Below are positions 24,266 to 35,939 of a stretch of 64,000 bases of DNA, in pieces. The number at the start of each line of letters is the position of its first letter. Position 1 is the stretch's first letter. A program made the translations under genes and the position numbers. Below the pieces are notes generated by a model. The model did no database searches and was not told the origin of the DNA. It saw only the letters and a list, made by a program, of their open reading frames with translations. The stretch is from positions 79,738,042-79,802,041 of the forward strand of contig JACMZG010000008.1 of NCBI GenBank assembly GCA_018340805.1, in the 5' to 3' direction. The DNA is from Microvelia longipes. Taxonomy: Eukaryota > Arthropoda > Insecta > Hemiptera > Veliidae.

Positions 24266-25219
24266 ATATCCTTAGAGTGAATTGAGTCCATTATAAATAA
24301 TGAAAGAAAAGAAGTCTTTCCACAAAATAAAACTTTATTGCCAAAGCGCTTTCAACTTTCAATGGTTATAATATAAATATGATAGATAACCCTATTGGAA
24401 AGAAAATTTGTAAGTTGACTCTAAAAGCTATGAGCGACGGGTCTTAAACTAGTCAAGACTACCTTCAGTGGTGTTCTATTCCCTATTTAGGAACTTTTTC
24501 ACAGCACATTGCATCTTTTCTTAAAAGGAATAATGTTAGGGTTAGTTTCTCTTGTAACAGGACCTTAAGAAACCTTTTAAGCAGCATTAAAAGACCCTGC
24601 ACCGCCTTTATACAGAAGTGGTATTTTCATGGTGCCAAGTGAAATATTTAGGTCAAACGGGGAGGAACATAATCACGAGAGCGAGGGAACATCAATCTTG
24701 AACGAACAGCAAATTTTATCAACATTTGTTAGCTGAAAATCATTTTAATGGCCCTCATAAAGTCGGTTGTCTTGATTTTGTGAACAAAGGTCGAAAAATG
24801 GATTTTTTGGAAAAATTGGAGATTGAAAGGAGTCAGAATAAATCAGGATCTAAACATAAATGAGAGAGGAGAATCATCCCCCCATCTGAGAGCTATGCTA
24901 CAAGCGCCATCGCCTCCTACTGTCAGTCTGACTCTCATATCTAAAAGAAAAACATAGACTCACTTCTCTTCTTCTTTACATCTCAGCAGTAGTTATTTTA
25001 TTTATTTTTGCTTATTTTATTTATTACTTTTACTGTATTTTTATTTTTGTCTCCTTTTCATACTTTTGCTCATCATTTGTTAAGTAATTTTTTGTGTTTT
25101 ACTTATTTTATTTGATTGTTTGTTAGGTTAAGCACTGATGATGGCCTTTAGTTAGGTTGAAAGCGCTTTGCCAATAAAGTTTTATTTTGTGGACAGACTT
25201 ATTTTCTTTTATTATTTAT
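24266..25219 (+). mobile_element. Penelope-like element, truncated, with GIY-YIG endonuclease remnant
   Basis: Within it, 24484-24638 reads YLGTFSQHIASFLKRNNVRV, a segment with NRTLRNLLSSIKRPCTAF, and WYFHGAK. After a one-base frame change, 24639-24866 reads KYLGQTGRNIITRAREH..., a stop, then NSKFYQHLLAENHFNG...GRKMDFLEKLEIERS. KYLGQTGR corresponds to the YVGQTGR half of a GIY-YIG nuclease as found at the C-terminus of Penelope-like retroelements. The RT part is absent. Inverted repeats of about 70 bp occur at 24286-24353 and 25160-25224. The 12-base AATGAACTATTT flanks the whole as a probable target-site duplication (24254-24265 and 25220-25231). Confidence 0.75.
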
Positions 25220-25501
25220 AATGAACTATTTGTGTCAAAACATTTGTATACTTTACCATGTCTTTTTTATTGTTTAGAAAAATCAGCTAGTTTTCCTTCT
25301 TCAAATTGCTGGGCAACCTGTATTATATATAACAGATTTATTTTTAACAATAATGGTCAAGTATAACTATGAATAACTATTTACGTCCAAAAAGCTAATG
25401 CGTGTTAATTTAAATTGGGTTTTAAAAGTATCAATTATTACGAAAGTTTTATTGAACTGTTCTTATTTGTTTAAGTTAATAGAGCATTCAGTATCATAAA
25501 G

Positions 25502-25814
25502 CATAGAGATATTATTTCTAGAAGAGCCTTATTGGTTGCATTTTGAAACATCGAAAAGATAACTTGACTACCTTCGACAATTAAGAGAACAAAATTACAG
25601 AATGATTCAAAGTTCAACAAAGAATGTTTAAAATACACATTAAAACAAAGATAATGTCCGGGAAGCAAAGAACAAATGATTTATTATAACCTTAACTCAT
25701 TCTTGAAGGAGGTTTCAATGAGGTTGCACAGAGCCTGTGAGAGCCCCAAAGAGATGTTTCAGGCCCCTCAATGTATTAAGATATGCAATGCCCCCTCTTG
25801 TATACATCTCTATG
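25502..25814. mobile_element. MITE family C copy 2
   Basis: Starts CATAGAGATATTATTTCTAG and ends CCCCCTCTTGTATACATCTC plus TATG. Full-length relative of the copies at 20974, 33521 and 40604. Confidence 0.85.
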
Positions 25815-27293
25815 TCTTAAAGGCTCAAGTGATAACTTGCAACTGCCATTCATTTCTATACTAACCCAGTTTACAATGACTTGTTTGAAATGTAAAAAAC
25901 AACTTGAGATTTCATGATATTAAGTGAGCCTCATTATAAATATAAGATTTAATAGAGTATGTGTGCAGTTAGTAAACGAGTACGTGTGATTATCGGGTGA
26001 TTTTCATTGGTTAGTTACTCATTTGTCCGTAGTGGCCACCCAGTGCTGCAGACGTTACCCTTGTTGACCAGCTTCTTATGTTTACTCCACAATCTGTACA
26101 TAGTTTATATGATCTGTGAAAATATGTCTTACTAAATCTGTTTTGTCCTTAAATTCCACCCTATTGTATAAAATGATGTCTTAAAATTACACAATTCAGA
26201 ATCAGAAGTTTATATAGTTATATGTTCTCCTCTCTAATAACTTATGAACACCAAAAACACTTTTTTAAGAATTTTAACACCATTTCTTATTTACTAAAAA
26301 AGTAATTTTATATTACAATATTTTAATGCTTTTGTCTAGTAAAAGTTGATTAATTTTTAGAAACTTTATAGCATTAAATTTATTGCTGAATTAGTCCGTA
26401 ATTACAACTATTTTTTGACCAGTTATATCAAAATGTTTTTAATTTTTTTTATTTGGTAGTTTAATTTTTTTAGTTCTTAGATTTTTGGGTGATATTGAAG
26501 GTATCTTAAGATTGAGTTAGATTTATTCCTACGTTATTAGCATACTCAATGTTAAGAAATCATCTTGAATATTAACCTTATTTAATGAACGTATCTGCCA
26601 AAACTTGGGCTGTAGGATTTTCTTATAATTTAAAATTAGCTACTTCATGTTATATAAATATCTTACTTTAAAAAATCGATTTATCATTATCTCTGTAAAA
26701 TTTATATCGTAATAATCATGAATTATAAAAATATTGAACTTGTAAACCCCATGACATAAAATTATAAGTCAAGTGTTTGTAATTTATATAAAAAATAATA
26801 ATTTGAGCAATAAAAAAACATATTTTATATTTGATGTAATATATTATTGTGTGGACCAGAGTTTTATTTTATCCTAAAAAATATTTATTTTTTGTTTTTT
26901 TTTGTGGTGTATTTTTAAAATTTTAACTCATAAGCCCTCCGTTTACTGTTGATACCCACCTCCCCCCTTTAAATTAATAAAATGTGTTTAAAAAATAAAT
27001 TATTAAGAAATTTTAACTTGTAATTTATTATTATATGTACCATTAGTCAAACAGTTAGTGTTGAATATGTAAGATTTATTTTTAAAATATGGCTTTTTTG
27101 TCCGTTTGCTTCTAAAAATAGTAAAATGTAAACTTTTTCAGCTAGTAGAATTAAAAAACATTTTCCGCTGAAAATTCACTAATAATGATGAGCGTAATTT
27201 GTAAATAAACAAAGTTATCTTTGAAGAGACTTTATCTTTCTTTTCTTTACTAATAATTTAGTCACAAAATTTATACATGTAAATAAAAAAAAG

Positions 27294-27391
27294 TGAGGCC
27301 AAAGCTTAAGGTAGCAATGACAAAATGAGGCCACAGCTTAAGGTAACAATGACAAAGTGAGGCCACAGCTTAATGTAACAATGACAAAGTG
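27294..27391 (+). repeat. Three tandem 32-bp repeats
   Basis: Units at 27294, 27326 and 27358 start TGAGGCCACAGCTTAAGG and differ at only a few positions. A fourth start (TGTGGC) follows. Confidence 0.85.
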
Positions 27392-27589
27392 TGGCTAACT
27401 TTTAATAATTTGTCACAAGGGATGTGTTGTTTGAAATAATGTGTTAATTATCTATAAATACCATTTACATTGTATGTGAAACAAAGGAAATTCTATTGTT
27501 AAAATTAATATAAGTTTTAAAAAAAAGAATCTATTAATATATCTCTTTATTGTTTATTAATATAAGTTATATTTGGTATAATGGGGTGT

Positions 27590-27722
27590 GTACCAACATA
27601 CCTACCTACATATGCCTACATACCTTTACCATGTACCAATACTAATAATCCTACCCATCTATACCAACATAAATACCTATCTACCTATGCCAACATACCC
27701 GCCTACCTGTGGCAACACACGT
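27590..27722 (+). repeat. Degenerate CTACCTATGCCAACATA-type tandem repeat
   Basis: Pyrimidine/adenine-rich low-complexity stretch of ACCTACCTA and CCAACATA motifs with irregular spacing. Confidence 0.6.
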
Positions 27723-29782
27723 TTTCAATAATACTAGTTATGGGTCCTCAACAATGATAATTTTATCTAAATCTACTTCAAAAATGAAAAGTGTTTTGTT
27801 TATGACGCTGATTTGACTTTAGTCAAAAATAAGATGAATCAATCTAACTTTTTTTGTGATCTGGAACAGAATGTGGAGTCACCACAGATAGTACGTTTAC
27901 AGATTGTATTCACACCTACTGACTGATTTCTTTAAAAACAAATTAATCCTCTTAAAATATTTTGTCTTCTTTTTAAATATTTGTTCACCATTTTACTATT
28001 TTTAGACATTAATAGGATGGATGTAGCCTCTTAAGATGTCTGTAAAAATAGTACCAATTTTAAATTATGTTTATTTTTGCTTTTGTTTTAGTCAAAATAC
28101 TGTAATAAACGTCTTAGAGATGAATTAATTCAAACAGTTGGAATTGATTGATACGTTCTTTAGTTGTGTCATTTCTTTGAACCCAAAATGTATATTTAAA
28201 AAATCCTTCTGTTATAAAATTTGGACCTGTTTGAGTTGTACAAACAATGTCAGCTCCCGATTAGACATAATTTCTCATATAAATAAAATAAGTATGTTTA
28301 TTTTAAGAGTGGTACTATTTTATTCAAATTTTAAAATAAAATAATTTATGGATAATATAAAAATTAATCTTTTTGAATCGTGATGTACAACTGAAAATTA
28401 TATAATATAAATCAAATCAATTATAAAATTAAATGAAGAAATATACCTTTTTAATTATTATTAAATATAATTATTGTAAATACAACACTGGTTTGAGAAT
28501 TAGGAATGTTTTTGAGATCTCTAGAGTTGTAAGAATCTGGAGTGGTTTTTTAGAAATCTTTCTGATGCAAAATATGTTTATAGCTCTTTTGTTAACAAAA
28601 GAGCCATGAATATGAATGGTTAACAATTCACCTAAATTAAGTGATGGTAAATACTTGGATTTTATACCAGCGTTCACCCATTTAGGCACTGGCCTCAGTC
28701 GATGCTACTTAACTATTATGACCCTACTGAAACTGTAGATATCCTTGCTGTATTGAAAGGAAACTTAGTATACTTATTTATTTACAGACTTAGATTTGTT
28801 GGATTTAACCCAGTAATAATAAATCTAAACAAATAATTTAAAAATTTTCTAAAAAAAGAGTGAATTTAGTTAGTTATTAATTATTTTAGTGAGTAAATAA
28901 ATTGATTAATAATTACTTAATTAACACACCATTATGGTGAAAATCAGCTTGTTATCAGTCAATTTAAATCCTTGTTGTAACTAATTTAAACAATTTAATG
29001 TAGCAAAAAGGGAATTTTGTGAGTTTTTGCAAACTAAAATTAATTAACAATTAATCAAATAAAACACTATATTGAGATTTTCACCTTCATAGCACTCAAT
29101 TTAACTACTCTTGACAATCCATTAAAACCCTATTTTTCAATGAAATATTGATTCTACTGAGTTCATACGCCCTAAAATTAATTAAATTAAAGCACTTCGA
29201 GAAAAAAATTAAAGAAATAATCGTCACAAATAAGAAAAACCAAAAACTATATTACTTTAACCCTCTCGTTATCAATTTCAATATCAGCAAAGGTGATGCT
29301 GCTACGGTCTTTGAATTGTGAATAATGGAGTAATTCTATTGACCAGTTTTAGCCTGACCATGAAATAATATAACCTTCTTGGTTAAATCTATTGGGCCCA
29401 CATCATTAGGTCCATTTTGCTCTTGGTTAGTAAAAAGGGCCCTATGATTTGGCCTATTTGCTAGGTTATACTACCCATTCTTCATTATTATTACTATCAC
29501 TTTTGGTAAAGAGTTGATGTTAAGTAATGTCAGCTCTAGATTCTATCAACTCTATGTTTTATACTGTAATTGTTACTGATTATTTGTAACAAAAAGTTTT
29601 TAGTGGAACTTATTTGATTTATTGTTTTATTTTCATCAATGTATTTATTTATTTTTTTGAAAGCAAAAAGATTGTGTGAGAGTACTGTCAAACAACGAGG
29701 TAAATAAAAACTATTATAAAATGGAAAAATATAAAAAATAAACTATTGAAGATTTTTATTATAATTTATTTTGAACAATTAA

Positions 29783-29957
29783 TAGTGTAACCCATAATTA
29801 AAATCAGTTGACAGGATGAATAAATAGTGTTAAGAAACCAATGAGTTTGATCCGTTATGTAATTGTGGGCAGGGTATATCATCCAGGACTAACTTCATTG
29901 GTGCCCCTCTCATTTTTTACCTATGCTGTCAACTGACTATGACCATATGTTACACTA
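29783..29957. mobile_element. Palindromic MITE family I copy 2
   Basis: Begins TAGTGTAACCCATAATTA and ends with GACCATATGTTACACTA. The inner arms contain ATCAGTTGACAG and CTGTCAACTGA. About 40 bases separate it from copy 3. Confidence 0.72.
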
Positions 29958-29998
29958 TTATGCTTATGAAAATTGAATGGACAGCTGAACCAGACTTT

Positions 29999-30173
29999 CG
30001 TTTAACACATGGTTATAACCAGTTGAGAGCATGTGAAAATAATGTGAGGGAGCCATTGAGATCAGTCCTGGATGTTAAACTACGCCCACAATTTCATATC
30101 AGGCCTACCTTATTGGTTCCTTAACACTGTTTTCCAACACTGTCAACTGATTATAACCATGTGCCATACTATA
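29999..30173. mobile_element. Palindromic MITE family I copy 3
   Basis: Begins near CGTTTAACACATGGTTATAA and ends near ATAACCATGTGCCATACTAT. The inner arms are CAGTTGAGAGC and CTGTCAACTG. It stands in tandem with copy 2 and is followed by a LINE RT fragment. Confidence 0.7.
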
Positions 30174-30235
30174 GTGGTAGCATGAAGTGGGAGAACCATT
30201 TGTTCTTCACCAAGCAAGTAATTTAAAATTTTCGC

Positions 30236-30430
30236 CCAATATGCATACAATCTGTATTGCCGAAGCTTTTTGAATCCATAGTTACTGAATTTTTGTCTAA
30301 GAAATTTAATATAGTCATATGTGATGAACAGCATAAGTTTCGAAGGGTTTGCTCTACTGCTACTAATCTTATGTCGTATAAAGAGATTATTCTTAAAGCA
30401 ATAGAAAGTGGTTTTACTCCATACCAGGGG
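30236..30430 (+). pseudogene. Non-LTR retrotransposon RT fragment
   Basis: A short open stretch reads SVLPKLFESIVTEFL, NIVICDEQHKFRRVCSTATN, LMSYKEIILKAIESG. It corresponds to the RT segment usually seen as (P)ISILPVxPKIFE...QHGFRxGRSTxTNLL. It is truncated on both sides and abuts a palindromic MITE on the left. Confidence 0.72.
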
Positions 30431-30482
30431 TGTCGGATTTAAATTGAGAGGGTGTTTAAATTTAACACTGTTTAAATTTTAA

Positions 30483-30620
30483 CAGTGGCGGACTGAGCCA
30501 AAAAGGCCTGATGAGGGTTTGGCCTAAAAGGGCCCAATAGGGGGGGGGGGGGGGGTTCTATATTGCTTCCAAAGTAGGGGGATCTACTTTTAACTAGAGT
30601 AGTATTATGGCATTATGACT
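30483..30620 (+). mobile_element. hAT-like terminal fragment with a 16-G run
   Basis: Starts CAGTGGCGGACTGAGCC. Includes an uninterrupted poly-G tract at about 30540-30555 and GGGGGATCTACTTTTAACTA, shared with the remnant at 51470. Confidence 0.4.
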
Positions 30621-30780
30621 ATGGCACGCACAATTTAATTTGAATGTAGTATTTAATAAAATTAAATCAAATAAAAGAATATAACATTAACAATCATTTT
30701 ATGTAGAACAAGTATAATGCTAATAATAACATAAGAATAAATTATTTAAAACCAATAAAACTAGTTTCTTTATTTAAATA

Positions 30781-31640
30781 AAAAAAATAAGTTTGGGCTA
30801 TCTGAATTTTTTTAAAATCACTGATAAATTTGCCATACTCATTGTTTCTTTTTTGACAAATATCATTGAATCAAAGTTTTATTTAGTTTAAAACCCTAGC
30901 TTTAAACTGTTTAACCAGTCTAACTTTATAAATTGATTAAAATATTAGCTTATAACTGCTCTAATATTCTAATTTAATATTTTCATTATGTCAGATAATA
31001 ATTGTGTGCGATATTGCGAACCTTTTAACAATACACTCCGACGTAGCTATTGACACAGCGACTTGGTAAAAGAAAACTTGTTACAAAGAATCGAAAAGTT
31101 TATATGACAAGCTGTAACAATTTAAAAGTTGTTTCATGACCATAATATACAAAAAGTAAGTGAAAATGCATTGCTTGCTTATTTTAATTAATGAATGAAA
31201 ACAAAAGCGTCAAGTCTGTGGTTCGCTGTATTCAATGATCAAATCATCTTTGCTTGTGAAAGAAAAATGTTATATCAAAAAGCTATGCATCACTATAGCA
31301 TTAATTAAAAAAGAAAAAACAAAGGTTATGTTGCAAAGAAAGCGAAGAACCAAGTTGAAGATTTTTTTTTACATAATTCACCTAACGACAAGTTTCTTAC
31401 GATAAAGGTAAGATAATTTTCAGTTGAAAAAAGAAATGAAATAAACATTCTTACTTTATATTTAATGTCGACGTCTGGAGATAAAACTTGTATGCACTTG
31501 GGAGTAAAATGCTATTATTCCTTACAATACTTTCTTAAATAATTTTGTAAATCCTTTGGTTCCCTCGGCTTTCACCTCAGGAACCATACATAATGCTCAG
31601 GGAATAATCGACATTCTTTACTCCCTTGTGCAATAAATAA
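30781..31640 (+). mobile_element. Crypton-like tyrosine-recombinase element, degenerate copy 1
   Basis: This matches the reverse complement of 63050-64000 over most of its length. The plus strand contains broken pieces of an ORF (NLL..., DHNIQ, ENALLAYF) parallel to the better copy at 63580-63765. Further on, a stretch near 31230-31400 recalls the continuing recombinase core-binding domain and ends at a donor-like ATAAAGGTAAG (31400-31412). One GC-rich hairpin lies at 31558-31585 (GGTTCC...GGAACC). Confidence 0.6.
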
Positions 31641-33520
31641 CCTATTATCAAATAAATTAAAATAAACTCAAGTAAGTAAAAATAAAACTTAAGCTTATTC
31701 ACTTAAAAGTAATTAGGGCCCTGATCTAGTATGATAAGGGCTATCTTGGTTATAAGAAAAAAGACTATAATAAAATAAATTCCATGATCCAGGTACAAAA
31801 CAATAGAATGCCTAGTAGATGTAAAGTCTACAGCTGTCTGTATCATCTTTTTGACAGTACAGAATATACTCTTATGAAAGGGGCTCGAGTGAATATTGTA
31901 CTATTTATTCCTCTGACAACACACAAACAGTAGAGACCATTTTCCTGCCAAAAGAACAATTTTTTGTTTTTTTTGCTGTATCATTAAAAGTATAATTTTT
32001 TTCATTCTAATATTTGACAAGGTGTTCTTATATGACATGCTTAAAGATAATGCAATGAAAAAATTGTGCAAATACTCTATTCAAAACGTATTTTGGCCAC
32101 AATCCAAAGTTTGACTCCATGAAAATTATCCCATTAGCGAATTTATTCGAAAATTAAATTTGAGGAGGATTTTATCATTTAGATTGATTTCAGATTATTA
32201 TATTCAACACAGTACTTGACCTATGTTATTAAATTGAAAAAGGGAAAAAGAAACACTCACTTTTGATAAACAATCTATTATCAATATAAATACATAATAA
32301 TATAAATATTTATTATTTATAAATAACTTTAACCAGTTTAAATAATAAATCATTAAAAAATATCTTAAAAAGGTTGAAAAATATAAATTATAACCTAGGA
32401 AACAAAGAAAAGAAAAAAACTGATTTTTAACAGTTTTTAGAAACATAACGCAGGGTTTAAAAAAATAATTGAAAGGTTTTTTCGTTAAAAAATGTTGATA
32501 TTTGGTTTTATAATTAAATTTTCTTTGGATTTTATCATTATAGTTCAATAATTCCATTTGCAAGGAAATTATAATGAATTAATCATCATAAATACATTCT
32601 ATAATTTATTACAAAACCATTTGCTTATTATTTATTGCTGAGGGGGCAATTTGTATATAAATAATGTTTTGCCACTTTTTAGTATTTTCATAGTCCAGTA
32701 TGCAACCAATAAGGAGAGCAAGGCTTAGCATCCAAGAGTGAGTTTACAGTACCTGCATGGTAGTAACACTACACATTCCTTGCAATAGTTATTTATTTAC
32801 ATCACAAGGGAGGGAAGACATTTTCTCTGTAAGAAAAAACTTTATTAGATCCAGAGGCTGAGGGATTTAAATTTGTTAGCTCACAAGGCATGTTGAGGGA
32901 GCAACTACAGTTTTAGCATCCGAGGCACCAAAACAAAACAAGAGTTGAAATCTTCCTTATCTTGAATTTTAACAAAGAAAAAAGAATCAAATCATAATCA
33001 ATGGTATGATTAATTTAAATAGAGTATAAAAGAGTAGATGATGGCATTAGTATTAAATCAAAAAATATGAATAGATGACTTTCAGTTTTGATATTGATAT
33101 AGAATTAATATAGTAGAGCGGGGGATCGAGCGAGTTCAGTAAATATACAATAGTATTGCACCATCCCTGCTTTGTGTTCCTATCTAACCAATGTAAATAA
33201 CAATCTGAATTATGTCTGCCTATTTGTACCTACTTTTTCATAAACTAGGCACAATAGGCTTCGTAAATGTATTTTACATTCCTTGAGGCATAAAAGAGCA
33301 AATTACATACCTAAGGGACGTAAAAATGTGTTTAACGTCCACAGGGGAAAGTCGCTACTCATGAAAACCTAAATTGGGATTCAAGTCGAAGGTAAATATG
33401 TTCTACTTATGAGTCGCACACCAGACGTTATCTATAATAGCCCATTGAAACTTTACTTAAAAGTAAGTAGTGAGCATAATGCATACAAATGGCTTTGCTA
33501 TTCACAATATTCTTTGTGAC
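31641..33520. other. Intergenic DNA 3' of Sec22 with degenerate repeats
   Basis: A 119-codon minus-strand frame at 32204-32563 is Phe/Tyr/Leu/Ile/Lys-rich translation of AT-rich DNA and is not convincing. A hairpin GGACGT...ACGTCC lies at about 33315-33342. Confidence 0.4.
32785..32960 (+). repeat. Degenerate relative of the hairpin array
   Basis: TTATTTATTTACATCACAAG, then GGATTTAAATTTGTTAGCTC and CATCCGAGGCACC, follow the order of 63056-63260 with many substitutions. The hairpins are no longer well paired. A third such trace, AACTCTTGAGGTAAAGCGAG followed by GAAGTT, is at about 36766-36791. Confidence 0.45.
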
Positions 33521-33800
33521 CATAGAGATATTATTACTAGAGGGGCCCTATAGGTTAAATTTTGAAACATCGAAAAAATAACCTGACCACCTTGCTAATA
33601 AATACAATCAAATTATCAGTACAAACTTTCAGTAACTTATACAGTAGAGCGTTAAAAATACAAGGAATGTGGGGAAGCTGAAAACAATTGATTTTTTATA
33701 ACCTTAACTCACTCTTGGAGGAGGTTTCAATAAGGTTACACAGAGGCCTCTCAATGTAATGAGATAGAAGGATATGCCCCCTCTAGTATATATTTCTATG
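33521..33800. mobile_element. MITE family C copy 3, in the 3' flank of Sec22
   Basis: Starts CATAGAGATATTATTACTAG, ends CCCCCTCTAGTATATATTTC plus TATG; 280 bp. It ends 86 bases short of the Sec22 stop codon and may lie within its 3' UTR. Confidence 0.87.
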
Positions 33801-33885
33801 TTCGTGAGCATCAATATAAAAATGTATCATATGTTGTTGGTAATTATTTATATTTTGTAAAATGTAGGCTGAAATTTTGCTTGTT

Positions 33886-34034
33886 TTATAAAACCCAGAA
33901 ATACAAGGCGACAACAAAGAGAACAAAGCACCCAGCCGCTGCTTTCACATATACTGACTTCATGTTTAAATAAGTTGCATCTTTCTTATACTTCTGTGAT
34001 AGAATTGATAGATTTTGTGCTTTAGAATCTAATT
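33886..34034 (-). CDS. Sec22b: Sec22 last exon (C-terminal SNARE half and membrane anchor)
   Basis: The minus-strand acceptor (TTTGTTTCAG) ends at 34035. The exon opens with two bases of a codon, then LDSKAQNLSILSQKYKKDAT, YLNMKSVYVKAAAG and about 17 hydrophobic residues ending FWVL, with TAA at 33888-33886. This is the tail anchor expected of Sec22. The exon phase is compatible with exon 3, but joining them directly would omit about 48 residues. Confidence 0.92.
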
Positions 34035-35899
34035 CTGAAACAAATACAATAAAATAATTAGAACAACAAATAAGCATATGTTCATTATAGAGTTTTTAAA
34101 AAATTATTATAATTCTGTAGAATTTTCTTGGCTTTTTATAGATTGATGATGGCTGGATAGAGTAGAAAGGTAAAGTAAATTTCTTTATTTATAGTTAGAT
34201 ATTAATATATTAAATATCTTAATATACTATATAGTGAAGAGACTATTTATGTATCTATTAATTATAGATTAGTTTACTCAAGTCAGTTTATTGCAGCAAA
34301 AACTATATTATCGACGAGCAATGGCATTTACGTACACCATACATGCCATACACTATAAAACAATAAAAATCATAAAATATGTTGCCTTAAGAGAAAAAAT
34401 AAGTGATACAGAGTCATTTGTTCATAAAAACCTTACTTTTGAGTCAGTAGGAACTGAAAAGTAGAAATTATAAAAAAATTACCCTAAAAAATAATTTCAT
34501 AAAAAATCGAATCATGCATGTATGGGAGATTTGTTTACAAACTTTCACATCATGATAATACACTCATGAGGTTGTTGGAGGGGGGATTATTCTGTTAGGC
34601 TTCCTGATACTAAAAATATATTTATACATAAATATATGTATTTTATCCCCGGGTATACACAGCTTTAATAACTTAGATCATAAGCAGGAAAGTCGTTTCT
34701 TTCTTAATTTGTTTTACATAAAAATAAAACATCATAAAAACAAAAAAGTTAAAAAACAGTTAGTTCTGTTAAAATTGGAAACTGTACAATATTTATTTTT
34801 AAATGACATTAATACTAATAAAAACAAGTTTAGAGAGTGATTATTGAACAGTTAAAGAGACATAAACAATCCAACCAAGGTCAATGCCAGGCTACTTCTC
34901 ACTTGGAACTTTTTACCACTCTTTTATTATATATTTTGAACTACAATATTAGTGACATAAGTAAAAATATAAGAAATGTTAAATTTAGCTCTTTAATATA
35001 AAAAATTCTGGCGTGGTGGTCCGCATAACAGGAGAATTTCTTAAGGATTCGCTTTATGCTTTATAACTGAGCACTACTCAGTTGTCAGCACTAATAATTG
35101 TAACTCATTTTTTCTGTATTTCTTAACAAAGGAAATGGGCATAATAATTATTCTGTTGGTTATACAAAAACTATGCCTCTAAAATAGGCAGTGCACACAA
35201 TTATTTACACTATTTTAATGCTCATATGGTTTCATGGTTGGTTGTTTCTTAAAGGTTTTAAGCATTTCCTTTAACAATAAAAAAAAATGTGTAGTGCTTT
35301 AAAGTAACCAGTGAGTAACTGCTCACGTAAAAAGCATAACTGCATCTTAAGCAACAAATTTGATTGATAAGCATGGAAGAACAGAATTTACAAGAAATTG
35401 GACAACTCTATCAGAATTCGAACCCAGGTACCCTGGTTTTGAGTGCTGGTATCAACTCTAAACCACTTCTCATTTAACTGGCAAATTTAAAGCCCAAAAA
35501 CAACATTGGAAACCACTCACCACTTGAAATGTTTGTTTAGCAAGCATATTTTCCATATTTTAGTTTTCTGGTATTGAAACCCAGAAAACTTTGGTATCGC
35601 TAATTTACCATGGTTTTTTTGACTTTTTCGACATTTAGATAGCGTTTGGACTTCGGACCCCAGTTTTATTTGGATGTAGCGTCCCTGAATAAGAAAACCC
35701 TGCTGATTTTAATTTGCTTATCAGCACACGGGTTAATGAACGTCACAAATACGTGGTTTTTAACAGGTAAAATGCCACCCAGGGTTGATTTTTGTACTAA
35801 GTTTGGATTAAAAAATATTCATCTGTTTAAAAGATCGAGTGTTTACAAGGGAGTGTTACACACACACACAACGCATATATATATATATTATTATATATA

Positions 35900-35939
<40 letters not shown>

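Larger units (their letters stand above)
25815..29782. other. Intergenic AT-rich DNA
   Basis: Apart from the 32-bp tandem repeat and the CTACC-rich stretch, nothing structured was seen. The short frames at 28138-28344 and 28471-28689 have no recognisable motif. Confidence 0.45.

Noticed and set aside
27294..27391. Short regular repeats considered as a CRISPR-like array
   Set aside because: Contiguous 32-bp tandem units without unique spacers, in a eukaryotic context.
32204..32563. 119-codon minus-strand frame
   Set aside because: Phe/Tyr/Ile/Lys-rich product of AT-rich DNA with no motif or splice support.
35400..35482. Possible tRNA gene on the minus strand (also 7750-7855, 46105-46200, 60176-60250)
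   Set aside because: Polymerase III boxes are visible but no complete acceptor and anticodon stems; they fit tRNA-derived SINE heads better.
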